Assembly (NCBI GenBank): GCA_003013855.2 | Contig: ML058393.1 | Location: forward strand, 124,001 to 188,000 | Direction of reading: 5' to 3' | DNA length: 64,000 bases | From: Liriodendron chinense | Taxonomy: Eukaryota; Streptophyta; Magnoliopsida; Magnoliales; Magnoliaceae | Part shown: positions 10,691 to 21,745 of the stretch, one piece after another | How the letters are laid out: every line of letters starts with the position of its first letter | Position numbering within the stretch: the stretch's first letter is position 1 | Translations under genes and position numbers: made by a program | The notes under the pieces: model-generated | Databases searched by the model: none | What the model saw: only the letters and a program-made list of their open reading frames with translations | What the model was told of the DNA's origin: nothing

Positions 10691-11883
10691 AAATCATATG
10701 CACAGATTTATATACAACAAAGTGTTGCACCTACATTGGCCTTTGACAAATTGCTTCTTGTATTCTTCACATATGTTCTTGAAGTTTCCTAACTCGTTAG
10801 CACCCCTTATTACCTTTACCCTTTTTCTTTTTGTTGCTTTTGTGCCCAACAAGATTATATGTTTCATTAGGATTATTGTCCTTGTTGCCTTTGTTATTTT
10901 TTTTCTTTTGCACTTAAAGGGGTTGGGTTCTCTACTAGAGAAGCCCTTAGATAACTGCGCCACAACCCTTCTTCCTTCTCATGTTGTTGGTCTCGTAGAG
11001 AACCAACTTCATGTGCAATTGCTCCTATGTGCATTTCAGTTAATTCATATTGTAGTTGTCAATGTACCTATCATACATACACGCCAATGGCATAATTAAA
11101 GTATTTATGCTTGTATCCTCTCCGTTGGTTGCACCCCCAATCAACTCAAGCTAATTGGAACCTCATTTATTTTCAAAACATGCTCACTCACAAAGGCACT
11201 CTCCTTGAGTCTCATATTATATTTTTTCCTCTCAAGGATTTGGATTACGGATGACCAAAGCATTAAACATTCCCTTCAAGTGAAGATAAATATCATTGAC
11301 ATGTTACATGCTCCGTACCTAATTATGGATCACATTAATAATGAAGACCAATATGTATAGTTGGGCCACCTCATTATCTTTTTTCAATTTCTCATATTTG
11401 GGAGAGACTACGAAACATTCTTAATTGTTTACGAGCTCAAGGAATGGAGGAGGGGGCTCATGAATGACATAGAGCACTCACTTTAAGGTGGGTACTAGTT
11501 CAAGCATCTGGGATCAATTTATAAAATTCTTCACAGTCAACTTCTCTAATATAATCATTTTAGACACCATATTTAATTTTGACATTTCTGCATGACTATA
11601 AAAGCATTAAGTTTTTACTTGTCCAATTTGTCTCCTGTGAGGGAATATTTTAGTGTAGAATCCATCATGTCATTTCTCAACACAATCAATTACTCATACT
11701 GTACGAAACAACAATGGATTGTATACCCATGCCTCATAGAGTGTATGTTCCATCCATGAATCTTATCTTCATGATGGGCATGTACTAGGGCTGTCTTGCT
11801 AATACTACACCCTCTACGACATACCACAGAACCTCAAGTATTATAGTCAAATACCCTATGAAATATCCTATTGATTGGACTGT
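10691..11883. other. about 1.2 kb without recognisable genes
   Basis: AT-rich sequence with frames of up to about 130 codons that are low-complexity and hydrophobic or lysine-rich. No conserved motif was recognised on either strand. It forms the left flank of the gypsy insertion, and the target CTTGT is duplicated at 11884-11888. Confidence 0.4.
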
Positions 11884-11888
11884 CTTGT

Positions 11889-12526
11889 TGACGTAAGGAA
11901 GGACGTGATGAGGTGGATCGTTGTCTTCCTCAAAGGGATAACTACCTTGAATCCAAAAGGTGCTCTTGAATTCACAAAAGAAATCTCAAATCTATGAGAT
12001 AAAATTCGATAAAAATAAAAATTTAATTGAATATTATGAAAGTTAAAAACCCTAAAAAGAGTTTAAGCAACAATATATACTCTAAACAAATTCTAAGAAT
12101 GAATCAAAGAGAGTCCTTAACAAAAACGGAAAGAAAAATTAAAAAAACACACTGTCTGCGCTGTTCGTCAATCAGACTCGATCTGTCGACACGACCGGTC
12201 GACCATGAGCATCAATCAATCAGCCCGATAGTTTGATCGGTCGAAATGACCAGAAATCATTCAGAGAGTGAAGCCCTTTTTCCTGTAATATTTGGGACAT
12301 TTTCAATCAGTCAACTATAAGTTTCAACCGGTTGAAAATGCCAAAATTTGTTTAGAGAGTTAAATAGGTTTTCTAGATTTTTTGGCAAGTGCTCGATAAG
12401 TTGACCCTGTTATTCGACCTATCAAACTGTGCTGTCGATTGTCAAACTGTGTTGTTGATTGTCGAACTATGTTGTAGATTGTCGATTCTTCTCGCTATGA
12501 ACGAATCTGTGACCCGTTTTACATCA
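11889..12526 (-). repeat. 3' LTR of the old gypsy
   Basis: Begins TGACGTAAGGAAGG and ends TTTACATCA on the plus strand. Matches 21123-21740 throughout. Contains GACCGGTCGACC and GATCGGTCGAAA motifs at about 12180-12250. The adjoining TTCCCCTCCACTTC at 12527 is the polypurine tract in reverse complement. Confidence 0.85.
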
Positions 12527-12828
12527 TTCCCCTCCACTTCAAAAGAACTCATCCTTGAGTTATCTTTCGAATTTAGTTCATGATATTTGTACAGGTCCAC
12601 GATGTTAAATGTGCATGAGATCTCCATATTGTCTGGAAGATCAACAACATAGGCATTGTCATTGATCTTACAGAGGATAGGTACCGGTCCAATCTTCTTA
12701 TTCTTCAGCTTATTATATGTCCTAGTCGGAAATCTTTCTTCGCGGAGATGAACCATCATATGGTCACCCAACTTCAAATGCTGATGTTTGTCAGCTAGCT
12801 CTTTTGTCTTGTCATTAGAAGCTTGCAT
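12442..12828 (-). pseudogene. integrase C-terminus of the old gypsy, reading into its LTR
   Basis: A 128-codon open frame with KHQHLKLGDHMMVHLREERFP, NKKIGPVPILCKINDNAYVV and FNIVDLYKYHEL, the typical C-terminal DNA-binding end of gypsy integrases. The frame crosses the polypurine tract and continues about 28 codons into the LTR. Its upstream continuation lies at 18568 beyond the nested element. Confidence 0.75.
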
Positions 12829-12839
12829 GTCAGCATAAT

Positions 12840-13470
12840 TGGTGCAGCCGAAGGCAGAACGAGATTAATCACCGCCTCTCTCGTAAGATAACCAATTCGA
12901 ATCCACGGATCTATCGAGCAAACAACCCGATCTTCCTTGATTACTCAAGAGGCAACTCGAAGAACATGAGCCAAAACAGAGAAAACTCTAGAAAATTGTA
13001 TTAAAATTATTCAATGATTCTTCAAAAACGAAAATAACATCTTACTTATACTAACTAAACCCTAAGCTTCGTAGCCTAGGTGTCTTACTTGCAAAAGAAA
13101 AGAGAAACAACTCCTAAAACGGAAAAGAAAATCGAAAATAGCAAGTTTGTAGGAACTCTCTGGACGCTGCTCGATAGGTCAGGCGACCGATTAGAAAATG
13201 GCTAAATCGGTCTAGAGAGTTCAGCAACTCTCGAGGTCACTTAACCTGTCCCACGACCGGTCAGGGTTGGTCGGTCAGGTACACAACCGGTCAATTTTAG
13301 GCCAAAACAGTCTAGTGAGTTTGGACCGTTTCCCAGTTGGGTCCTACCGGTCGACAATGTTGTTTTTTTTAATAGTTTTCACTACTTTTAGTCCTTTCTT
13401 GGTGGTCTTCTGCTTCTCCTTCTTCTGGTCTATTCTCGTCATGTAGAGGTTAGCCACACCCTCTACATCA
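12840..13470 (-). repeat. 3' LTR of the younger gypsy
   Basis: 631 bp, plus-strand ends TGGTGCAGCCG...CTACATCA. It matches 17926-18567. Contains repeated ACCGGTCAG and TCGGTCAGG motifs at 13160-13350. Confidence 0.85.
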
Positions 13471-14480
13471 GTCTCCCCTTCTTGGAAAGAACTTGACCTC
13501 AAGTTCACGTTGTCGTCTAGCTCATGGTACTCGTACAAATCGGCAACATTGAATGTACGAGAGATCGTGAATTCTTCTAGTAGATCAACAACATAGGCAT
13601 TGTCGTTTATCTTTCGGAGGATGGGCACCGGTCCAATCGTCTTATATATGAGATTGTTATACGTACTGAAAGGAAAGTGCTCCTTGCGCAAGTGGACCAT
13701 AACCTGATCACCGACTTCAAATATCTTCTCGCGACGATGTTTATCGGCGTCCTGCTTGTATCTCTGATTTGATTTTAACAACTTGTCCCGGACTTCCACG
13801 TGTACTTCTCTGATCCGTTCATCCATGTTATCTGCTGTTATACTCCTTCCTTGTATTGTGGGCAAGGGTACCAAATTGAGTGTATGGCGAGGGCAAAGGA
13901 GACTTCCCTGTTGACATGTTCATCATATTGTTGAAGGTGAATTCAACTTGAGGCAGGGCCAAGTCCCATTGTTTCGACTTATCTCCTGAGATGCTTCGGA
14001 TGAGGTTTCCCAACGTTCAGTTCACTACTTCAGTCTATCTATTTGTTTGAGAATGATACACACTAATGAATTGAAGTTGCGTATCGAACTTACTCCACAA
14101 TGTCCGCCAAAAGTGGCTAACGAACTTTATATCTCGGTCTGATGTAATAGTCTTTGGAATCCCATGCAGTCGCACAATTTCCTTGAAGAATAAATTTGCT
14201 ACATTTGAGGCGTCGAACGTCTTCTTGCATGGAATGAAGTGGGCCATCTTAAAAAATCTATCAACCACCACAAACACAGAATCTGCGCTGCGTTGTGTTC
14301 GTGGGAGATGTAAGATGAAGTCCATAGAAATATCTTCTCGAGGGTCTTCTGGCACGGGCAATGGAGTGTAAAGGCCCGTATTATTAGAGTGCCCCTTGGA
14401 AGCTTGACAAATGTGGCACCACGTGACCACTTTTCCCACATCTTAGCCTAGGTGAGGCCAAAAATAACACTCCCCCACCA
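13344..14480 (-). pseudogene. integrase of the younger gypsy
   Basis: Reads WCHICQASKGHSNNTGLYTP and PREDISMDFILHLPRTQRSADSVFVVVDRF (14035-14439), then SDRDIKF..HFWRTLW, the first two catalytic Asp regions. The DGQTE box is damaged: Asn-Arg-stop replaces Asp-Gly-Gln, and a further TGA replaces the Arg before TLGNLI. After a frameshift the C-terminal domain (13344-13874) has HRREKIFEVGDQVMVHLRKEHFP, IGPVPILRKINDNAYVVDLL and FNVADLYEYHELDD, and continues about 42 codons past the polypurine tract into the LTR. Confidence 0.8.
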
Positions 14481-15132
14481 ATTTTCTTGTCTTGTCGCGG
14501 CCCAAGTGACCTCCGAGCCCACCACCATGGAGCTCGAGCGTTATTTTGTCACGTAAGGAACATTGTAGGATGTATAACCGGTTCCCATAAAATAGGAATC
14601 TGTCATGAATATGAAAGTCATCTGGATGATTATCCTTGCTTCATGCCCATTCTTCTTTGAAGTTCTCATCTTCGGCATACAACTCCTTGAGGCAATCAAA
14701 CCCAATCACCTCGTTAGATAATGTGACAAAGAGGGCGGCTCAGCTACTCAAGGCATCTGCTACCTTGTTCTATTGACCAGACTTGTATTTCAACACAAAA
14801 GTGAACTCCTGCAAAAATGCAACCCACCTAGCATGCACGTGACTTATATTAGTTTGGCTATTTATAAACTTTAAAGCTTGATGGTCAGTGTTTAGAATGA
14901 ACTCCCTTTGAATGAGGTAGTATCGCCAATGTCAGAGGGCCTGTACCACAAAGTACAACTCTATTTCGTATGTGGACCACTTCTTTCTAGCGTCGCTGAG
15001 CTTTTCGTTATAAAAAGCCACAGGCTTGCCTTCCTGAGATAATATAGCTCTAATCCCCACATAGGTCGCATCATAGTCCACCTTAAAAACTTTGTCGAAG
15101 TTAGGCAACATGAGGATCGGAATAGAGGACAT
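14481..15132 (-). pseudogene. RNase H of the younger gypsy
   Basis: 14932-15132 encodes FDKVFKVDYDATYVGIRAIL and GKPVAFYNEKLSDARKKWSTYEIELYFVVQAL, the RT-linked RNase H. A TGA then interrupts AL-stop-HWRYYL, and the frame resumes with FILNTDHQALKFI and a connection region. The substrate in an active element would be the RNA strand of the cDNA hybrid. Confidence 0.75.
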
Positions 15133-15144
15133 CTTGTGCTTGAT

Positions 15145-16017
15145 TTAAGTGAAACTACGATCGGTTTCCTCGGCCCACTGAAAAGGTCCTTTCTTCATGC
15201 AATCAGTGAGTGGTGCGACTATCATGCTGAAGTTCTTGACGAAGCAACGGTAGAAGCTGGCCAACCCATGAAAGCTACGCACCTCATGTATGTTGGTTAG
15301 GGTAGGCCACTCACGTATGGCCTTAACCTTATCGTCGTCCACTCGGATACCCGTGGATGATACGACGAAACCCAGAAATAATAAGTGATCTGTTAGGAAA
15401 TCACACTTCTTTGGATTTAAGTAAAGCTTGTTGTCTTGGAGCACTTAAAGTACTTCTCTGAGGTGTGCCATGTGCGATGCCTCATCTTGGCTATAAATCA
15501 GAATATCATCGAAGTAAACTACCACAAACCGACCAATGAACAACTTCAACACTTGATTCATAAGTCACATGAAGGTACTCGGTGCATTCGATAACCCAAA
15601 TGGCTTGACAAGCCATTCATATAGACCCTCCTTGGTCTTAAAGGGGGTTTTCCATTCGTCACCTGAGTGGATCTGAATTTGGTGATATCTGCTCCTCAAG
15701 TCTAGCTTGGAAAATATCTTACAACCCTCTAACATGTCCAACATGTCATCTAGCCAAGGAATCGAAAATCTGTACTTTACAGTAATTTTATTGATCGCTC
15801 GGCTGTCCACACACATCTGCCAACTCTCATCGTTCTTGGGGATCAATAGTAGCAGAACGACTCTGGGACTCATTCTCTCCCTCAACATTCCTTTCTTCAG
15901 TAAATCATCCACCTGGCCTTGGAGAATTTCACTCTCCTTGGGGCTCAACCGATAGTGTGGTCGGTTAGGCAAGCTAGCCCCTGGAATGAAATCTATGTGA
16001 TGTTGTATGTCCCTCAT
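15145..16017 (-). pseudogene. reverse transcriptase of the younger gypsy
   Basis: 15565-16017 carries the N-terminal RT motifs (HIDFIPGASLPNRPHYRLSPKE, VDSRAINKITVKYRFSIP, FSKLDLRSRYHQI, PFGLSNAPSTFM). A TGA at about 15562 then interrupts the frame. The catalytic YFDD is intact at about 15508-15519, and the thumb region NPKKCDFLTDHLLFLGFVV lies at 15145-15444. A second stop lies near 15445. Confidence 0.82.
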
Positions 16018-16047
16018 CGGGGGTAGTCCTTGGGGAAGATCTTCGAG

Positions 16048-16640
16048 CTATGTATCATTGAGTTTTTTTAGTAAAGAGTGGAGGCTCGAGGGGATAACAT
16101 GCTCCCCGAAGTCTTCTCCTTTTAATACCACGGCGTAGATTTCACGCACTTCCTTGGCTTCTTCCTCAAATTCCCTCATGGCAAGGAGAGAGCTCTCCTC
16201 CACTACGAAAGTCTTGGGGGCGCTCTCGTGTGACATAGGGGTGAGGATACATTTCCTTCCATTCTTTACAAACATATAAACGTTATCACACCCACGATGA
16301 GTAATGTCTCGAACCGTTTGGCACGGACGGCCAAGGAGGATGTGACAGGCCTCCATATCCATGATATCACATAATATTTCGTCTCTATAGCCTTTATCAA
16401 TGGAAACGAGATTAAGCATTGTTTCGTTACCTTAGTGTCGTTTATTTTCTTGATCCAAACGATAGAGTACGGAGTGGGGTGCTTTATCGTTGGCAACTTG
16501 AGCTTGCTCACCACTTCTCTGGACACTATATTTTCATTGCTCCTACTATCAATGATAACATCACAAATCTTTCCATTCACAGTGCATCGAGAGCGGAAGA
16601 TGTTATGAAGTTATGGATGGGTTTCTGCCCTTGGGTGTAG
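16048..16640 (-). pseudogene. aspartic protease region of the younger gypsy
   Basis: Two overlapping frames. 16266-16580 has CDVIIDSRSNENIVSREVVSKL, in which the active-site Asp-Ser-Gly has become Asp-Ser-Arg. 16048-16419 has DIMDMEACHILLGRPCQ and GCDNVYMFVKNGRKCILTP, the conserved segment between protease and RT. The shift between them and the Gly-to-Arg change indicate an inactive protease. Confidence 0.75.
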
Positions 16641-16717
16641 TACAAACGCCTCACAACTAAGGACTCACCATGGTCTTACTCTATTACATCAACTTCTTCG
16701 TTGTAATCTTCATCGGC

Positions 16718-17892
16718 TTATTGATACTCACCTTCTTCAGGTTCCCCTTCATTTGTGGCCAAATTAGTCGTTGGGTGATTCAGGCATGCATTGGACAAGT
16801 GACCCAGCTGGCCACACCTCCAACAATGATTTGGTCGGTCGTGCATAAGGGTTTGGAGCTTAACTTGGCCTAGCCATGGGTGACACTTTGCATTGCGGCT
16901 TAGGAGGTCCGATTCCCACTCCTCGAGTCGTGGCCATAGGAGGAGGTTGGATTCACCCCCCAACGAGTTGCTTTCCTTTGGTCTGGGGAACTTTCTGCTC
17001 TGTTGTTGAGTGAGGTACACGAGATGAGGGATATGATCACGCAGGAACTCTTGTAAGTCGAGTTTCGGCGTGATTGGCTGGTTGTAGTGCATCCTCTACC
17101 GTCCATACCTGCTGCATGTGTACTTGATCCTGGATGTTGAGTCTTAAACCACTAACAAACCTCGCGGTTTTCTGTGCTTCCGTTTTAGCTAAATCATTAC
17201 GGCTGGCTAGCCAGTGGAATTCAGCGGCATATTCTTCAACGGTTCAATTGTCTTGACGGTAATTTTGGTATTTCTGGAATAGGACTTGTTCATAATTACG
17301 GGGAAGGAAGCGTGATCGAATGAGTTATCTCATCTGAGACCATGATCGGATGGGCAATTTGTTTTGCCGGGCACGGGAGAGTTGTAATTGCTCCCACCAT
17401 GCCGAAGCACCCGACTTCAACTTGTACATAACGAGTTTAACCTTCCATATAATCAAAAAATTTCTCTACTTCTGCTAGCCAATCCAGAAATTCTTCAATT
17501 CTAAGCATGTCATTAAAAGAAGGGAGTTCCCCCTTACCTCTGTATCCATATTTGTTACGATCCCAGCGATCATTACCACCCGCCGAAGGTCATGTAACGA
17601 TATTCTCAACTTCGTCGTCGCTGCCATCCAAATTGACATGGTCTTATCGTCGGTTAATGGCTAAAAGGGCCAGGTGGATCGCTGGATTTTCCTGAGCTTC
17701 AACTATGGGTGGGGGAATACCCACTGGGACTCGCAGTAGCGTTAAAGCCGCGACGATTTAATCGAGAGACTCATGCACTCCTTACATCGATGTCTCAACC
17801 GATCTCTAGAGGACTTCCATCCTCTCTGCTAGAAACTGAATCCCCTGATCACTGTCAGCGGGATTATAGCCTTGATTGTCACTAGAAGCCAT
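16718..17892 (-). pseudogene. gag of the younger gypsy
   Basis: The start codon at 17892 (MASSDNQGYN) lies just inside the primer site. In-frame TAG, TAA and TGA codons interrupt the first 100 codons. Recognisable later parts are a KGELPSFNDMLRIEEFLDWL-type segment near 17450-17540 and a C-terminal zinc knuckle CWRCGQLGHLSNAC near 16780-16830. Confidence 0.75.
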
Positions 17893-17925
17893 CACCCGAG
17901 GGAAAGCCTTGCTTTGATACCAACT

Positions 17926-18567
17926 TAGCGTAGCCGAAGGCAGAATGAGATTGATCACTGCCTCTCTCATAAGATAACCAATCCAAATCCACGGATCTAT
18001 CGAGCAAACAACCCAATCTTCCTTTATTACTCAAGGGGCAACTCGAAGAACATGAGCCAAAACAGAGAAAACTCTGAAAAATTGTATTATAATTATTAAA
18101 TGATTCTTGAAAAATGGAAATAGCATCCTACTTATACAAACTAAACCCTAAGCTTCGTAGCCGAGGTGTTATACTTGCAAAAAGAAAGAAACAACTCCTA
18201 AAATGGAAAAGAAAACCGAAATAGCAAGTTCGTGGGAACTCTCTGGATGTTGCTCAACTGGTCGAGCAACCGATCGAAAAAGGGCCAAATCGGTCCAGAG
18301 AGTCCAGCAACTCTCTGGAAATCACTCGACCTGTCCCAAGACCGGTCAGGATCGGTCAATTAGGTACACGACCAGTTGGACGACCGGTCGATTTTAGACC
18401 AAAACAGTCTAGTGAGTTTAAACTGTTTCCCAGTTGGGTCTGACAGGTCGGCAGTGTTGTTTTTTTTAACAGTTTTCACTACTTTCAGTCCTTTCTTGGT
18501 GGTCTTCCGCTGGTCCTTCTTCTAGTCTATTCTCATCATGTAAAGGTCAGCCACACCCTCTACATCA
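17926..18567 (-). repeat. 5' LTR of the younger gypsy
   Basis: 642 bp, aligned with 12840-13470. The LTR end next to the primer site is mutated (TAGCGTAGCC against TGGTGCAGCC). It holds the same ACCGGTCAGG cluster at about 18335-18390. Confidence 0.85.
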
Positions 18568-18572
18568 GTAAT

Positions 18573-19069
18573 GCCCATGATTTGGTCCACCATATGTTTT
18601 GCAGCTACGCTCATGCTCGGAAGCTTGGGCAAAGGAACCAAATCAAGCATATGTTAAGGCACTCGACCATATACAATTTCAAATGACGACTTACTGGTAC
18701 AACGATTTAGCATATTATTGAACGTGAATTTCGCCTGAACTAAGGCTAAATTCCATTACTTTGGTTTATCCCCAAAGATACACCGAATGAGATTTCCAAG
18801 CATATGGTCCACTACTTTAGATTGTCCATTTTCCTGGGGGTGGTACGCACCGATGAACTGAAGCTAGGTGTTAAATCACTTTTACAAAGTTTTCCAAAAG
18901 AGAGAGGAGCAACATACGTAGCATCAAGAGTCTTCTTACACGGATGAAGTGTGTCATCTTTGAAAATTTGTCCACCACCCAGAACTTGGCTCATCAACCT
19001 CATAAATGTACTAGGCACGTTCGAAAGACCGAAGGGCATGACCAACCATTCATACATTCCACTCATCAC
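18573..19069 (-). pseudogene. deletion fusion of RT and integrase in the old gypsy
   Basis: The frame 18812-19069 reads RT residues GMYEWLVMPFGLSNVPSTFMRLMSQVL and then, within a few residues, integrase residues CKKTLDATYVAP. The RT catalytic motif, RNase H and the integrase zinc-binding and first-Asp regions are therefore deleted, with the junction near 18975. Integrase continues to 18573 and resumes at 12834 across the nested element. Confidence 0.8.
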
Positions 19070-20050
19070 TGAACCATATTCAGATTTAATGGTAGTCGCT
19101 CCTCAAGTCTATCTTAAAAAATTGTTTTGCACCCTCAAGCATGTCCAACATATCATTCAACCGCGGTATGAGAAATCTGTATTTTATGGTAATATCTTGT
19201 TGATTGCCCAATTATCGACACACATGTGCTAACTCCCATCTTTCTTTAGTTAAATATCCCGCATGGGAGGCAACCCATCAGGAAGATCTTCAGGCTAAAT
19301 TTCTTTGAATTCATGCAATAAGGGTTTTAATTTCATAGAGATGTTCATGGGCTCTACATCTTCACCCTTCCCCATTAATGTGTACACTTCTCTTGTCTCT
19401 TTGGACTCCTCCACAAAGTCTCGTATGGTTAGGAAAGAATGTCCCTCTACTTCAGAAGCTTCGGGTTGTTCGTCCGGGCCCATATGGGCGAGAATTGTCT
19501 TCCGATCATCGTTGACGAAAATAGACAGATTATCTCAACCTCTATGAGTTGTATCATTGTTTTACTGCCACAACCGACCGAGTAATATGTAGCAAGCCTT
19601 CATGTCGACTACATCACATACTACTTAGTCTTTATAATATTTACCAATTAAGAAAGAGATAGTGCATTATTCAATTACCTTAGTTTCACTAACTTTCTTG
19701 ATCCAGTCGATTGTGCATGGGGAAGGATGTTTTTCGTCTTTAGCTGCAATTTCTCTACCATGACCATGAAGACGATGTTCTTGCTACTACCATTATTTAT
19801 GATCACATCACATACTTTATTATTCACCATGCATCGCGTTCGAAATATGTTATGTCACTGCGGGTGTATTTCCTTCTTTGGGGTGTATAAGAGCCTCCTC
19901 ACGATTAGGGACTCGCTGTAATCTCTTGCCACCCAATCCTCTTCATCCACCCCTTCATCTACTATATATTCAGCTTCACCAATTTGGGTCTTATTTTACA
20001 TCTTCAGCGCCCCCATCATTGGTGATAAGATTGGTCATAGGTCGTTGAGG
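19070..20050 (-). pseudogene. RT N-terminus and protease region of the old gypsy
   Basis: Homologous to 15700-16640 of the younger copy with many stops and shifts. 19295-19483 encodes DEQPEASEVEGHSFLTIRDFVEE, and the plus-strand text at 19540-19850 matches the protease region. No intact catalytic motif could be read. Confidence 0.6.
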
Positions 20051-21088
20051 ACATGTGTTTGAGAAGTGACCCAGTTGGCCACATCAGAAATAATGGTCTA
20101 ACCTTGACTAACCATAAGGATTTGGGATCTTACTCGGATGTGGGAAGTTGTCGCTGCTCTTTGGGGTTTCGATGGGTCACTCCCCGACACTCGGTTCACC
20201 TCCATAGGAGGTTGATGACATCCCCATATTTGTTCTTTCCCCTTGGCCAGCAGTGTATTCTACAAAGGACCGACAGTGGAAACCCATGTCGCAGGGTATG
20301 CCCGAGCATTGGACCACTCAAGCCGTGTCTTAGCTCTAGTGTCCAGTTTGATCATTTCATCCATCGTCCAGATGGGGTGCATTTGAACCTGATCTTGGAT
20401 AGTCAAACACAATCCTCTAATGAATCGAGCAACCAGTTGTGATTCGGTTTCCACCAAATCATTCCACGCCGCTAAATGGTTAAACTCTTTTGCATAATTT
20501 CTCACTGTCCGACTTCCTTGTTGATAAGTTTGGTAATGTTGGAACAATACCTAATCGTAATCACTGGGAAGGAATCGCGCGCGTAATAACTACTTCATGC
20601 ACTGCTACGAACGGATTGAAGCCTTCATTTGTCGTGTTCATGCGAGTTGAAATTGCTCCCACACTAAGCCGAAGGACCACCCTTCAGCTTGTAAGCTACT
20701 AACTTCACTCTTTTCTCTTTCGAAGCCTCAATGTAGTCGAAGAAATATTCGACTTCCAACAACCAATTGAGGAAGTCTTCGATGTGAAGTTGACCATTGA
20801 AACTCGGGAGGTTGGCCTTCAGCTTGAAATCCTGATCTGTTCGATCCATCCAATCATCTTATCGTATGGGAAGTTGGAGGACCATGTCGTTGACTTCTTC
20901 AGAGGCAGGTTGTCGCCACGGATATAGGGTGGTAATAATGCCTCTTTTATATGGTCGAGGGTAGCTTGTAGCCCTTGCATGGTTAACTGATTCTCCTGTT
21001 GCACACCCTCAAAAGTCGCGACTGTTTAATGATAATTCCCAGGAGCACCATCCATGGGATCACTACCCAACCCATCGTTAGAAGCCAT
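20051..21088 (-). pseudogene. gag of the old gypsy
   Basis: Starts at ATG 21088 (MASNDGLGSDPMDG). Fragments: 20819-21004 (LTMQGLQATLDHIKEALL), 20664-20849 (ANLPSFNGQLHIEDFLNWLLEVEYFFDYIE), 20260-20547 (NYAKEFNHLAAWNDLVETESQLVARFIRGL). This is the classic gypsy gag arrangement, broken by at least two frameshifts. A degenerate zinc-knuckle segment follows at about 20060-20100. Confidence 0.75.
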
Positions 21089-21122
21089 CGATCCGTGGGA
21101 AAGTCCTTGCTCTAATACCACT

Positions 21123-21740
21123 TCACACAGAGAAGGAGGTGATGACGTCAATCATTGTCTTCCTCAAAGAGATAACTACCTTGAATCTACAAGGCGCTCT
21201 TGAATCCACAAGAGAAATCTCGAATCCACGAGATAAAATTTGTTAAAAATCGAAACTTGATTAAATATTGTGAAAAGTTAAAAACCCTAAAAATGAGTTT
21301 AAGCAACAATATATACTCTAAACAAACCCTAAGAATGAATCAAAGAGAGTCCTAAGTGAAAATGTAAAAAAAAAAAAAAAAAAAATTTAAAAACGTGCTG
21401 TCTGCACTATCCATCGATCGGACTCGACTTGTCAACTCGACCGGTTGACCTGATCGATTGATCGGTCAAAATGACTAGGAATCATCCAAAGAGTTAAACC
21501 CTTTTCTATAATATTTGGGACATTTTCGATCGGTTTACTAGAAGTGTTGACCGGTCGAAAATGCCAAAATGTGTCCAGAGAGTTAACTAGATTTTCTAAA
21601 TTTTCTAGCAGGTGTTCAATCGGTCGGTCATGTTGTTTAACTGGTCAAACTATGCTATTGATTATCGATTCTTCTTGAGCTTGGACTCCTTTCTTTGGTC
21701 CATCCTCACCATGAATGAATCCGCGATCTGTTCTACAACA
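21123..21740 (-). repeat. 5' LTR of the old gypsy
   Basis: 618 bp, ends TCACACAG...CTACAACA on the plus strand, paired with 11889-12526. The outer flank CTTGT at 21741-21745 repeats 11884-11888. A private poly-A run lies at 21365-21384. Confidence 0.85.
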
Positions 21741-21745
21741 CTTGT

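Larger units (their letters stand above)
12840..18567 (-). mobile_element. younger Ty3/gypsy element nested in the old gypsy
   Basis: LTRs 12840-13470 and 17926-18567. Target duplication ATAAT (12835-12839) and GTAAT (18568-18572), 4/5. Removing it rejoins the old integrase coding region in register with the homologous sequence at 31900-32030, which confirms nesting. Internal region 13471-17925, about 4.45 kb, in order gag, zinc knuckle, protease, RT, RNase H, integrase on the minus strand. Primer site gctttgatacca (plus sense) at 17911-17922 and polypurine tract at 13471-13483. All coding regions carry stops or frameshifts. Confidence 0.88.
11889..21740 (-). mobile_element. old Ty3/gypsy element, outer shell of a nested pair
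   Basis: LTRs at 11889-12526 and 21123-21740 are flanked by a perfect 5-bp target duplication CTTGT (11884-11888, 21741-21745). The primer site (gctctaatacca, plus sense, 21109-21120) next to the right LTR gives minus orientation. Excluding the nested element at 12840-18567 the internal region is only about 2.9 kb. It runs gag, zinc-knuckle region, protease, a truncated RT fused to integrase, then integrase C-terminus, so the RT catalytic half, RNase H and integrase N-terminus are deleted. Sequence style and a pol frame entering the 3' LTR suggest a CRM-like chromovirus, not proven. Confidence 0.88.

Noticed and set aside
10698..11099. A hydrophobic 133-codon frame that could be a small membrane protein
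   Set aside because: Low-complexity AT-rich region with no start context or homologous motif; the opposite-strand frame is equally long.
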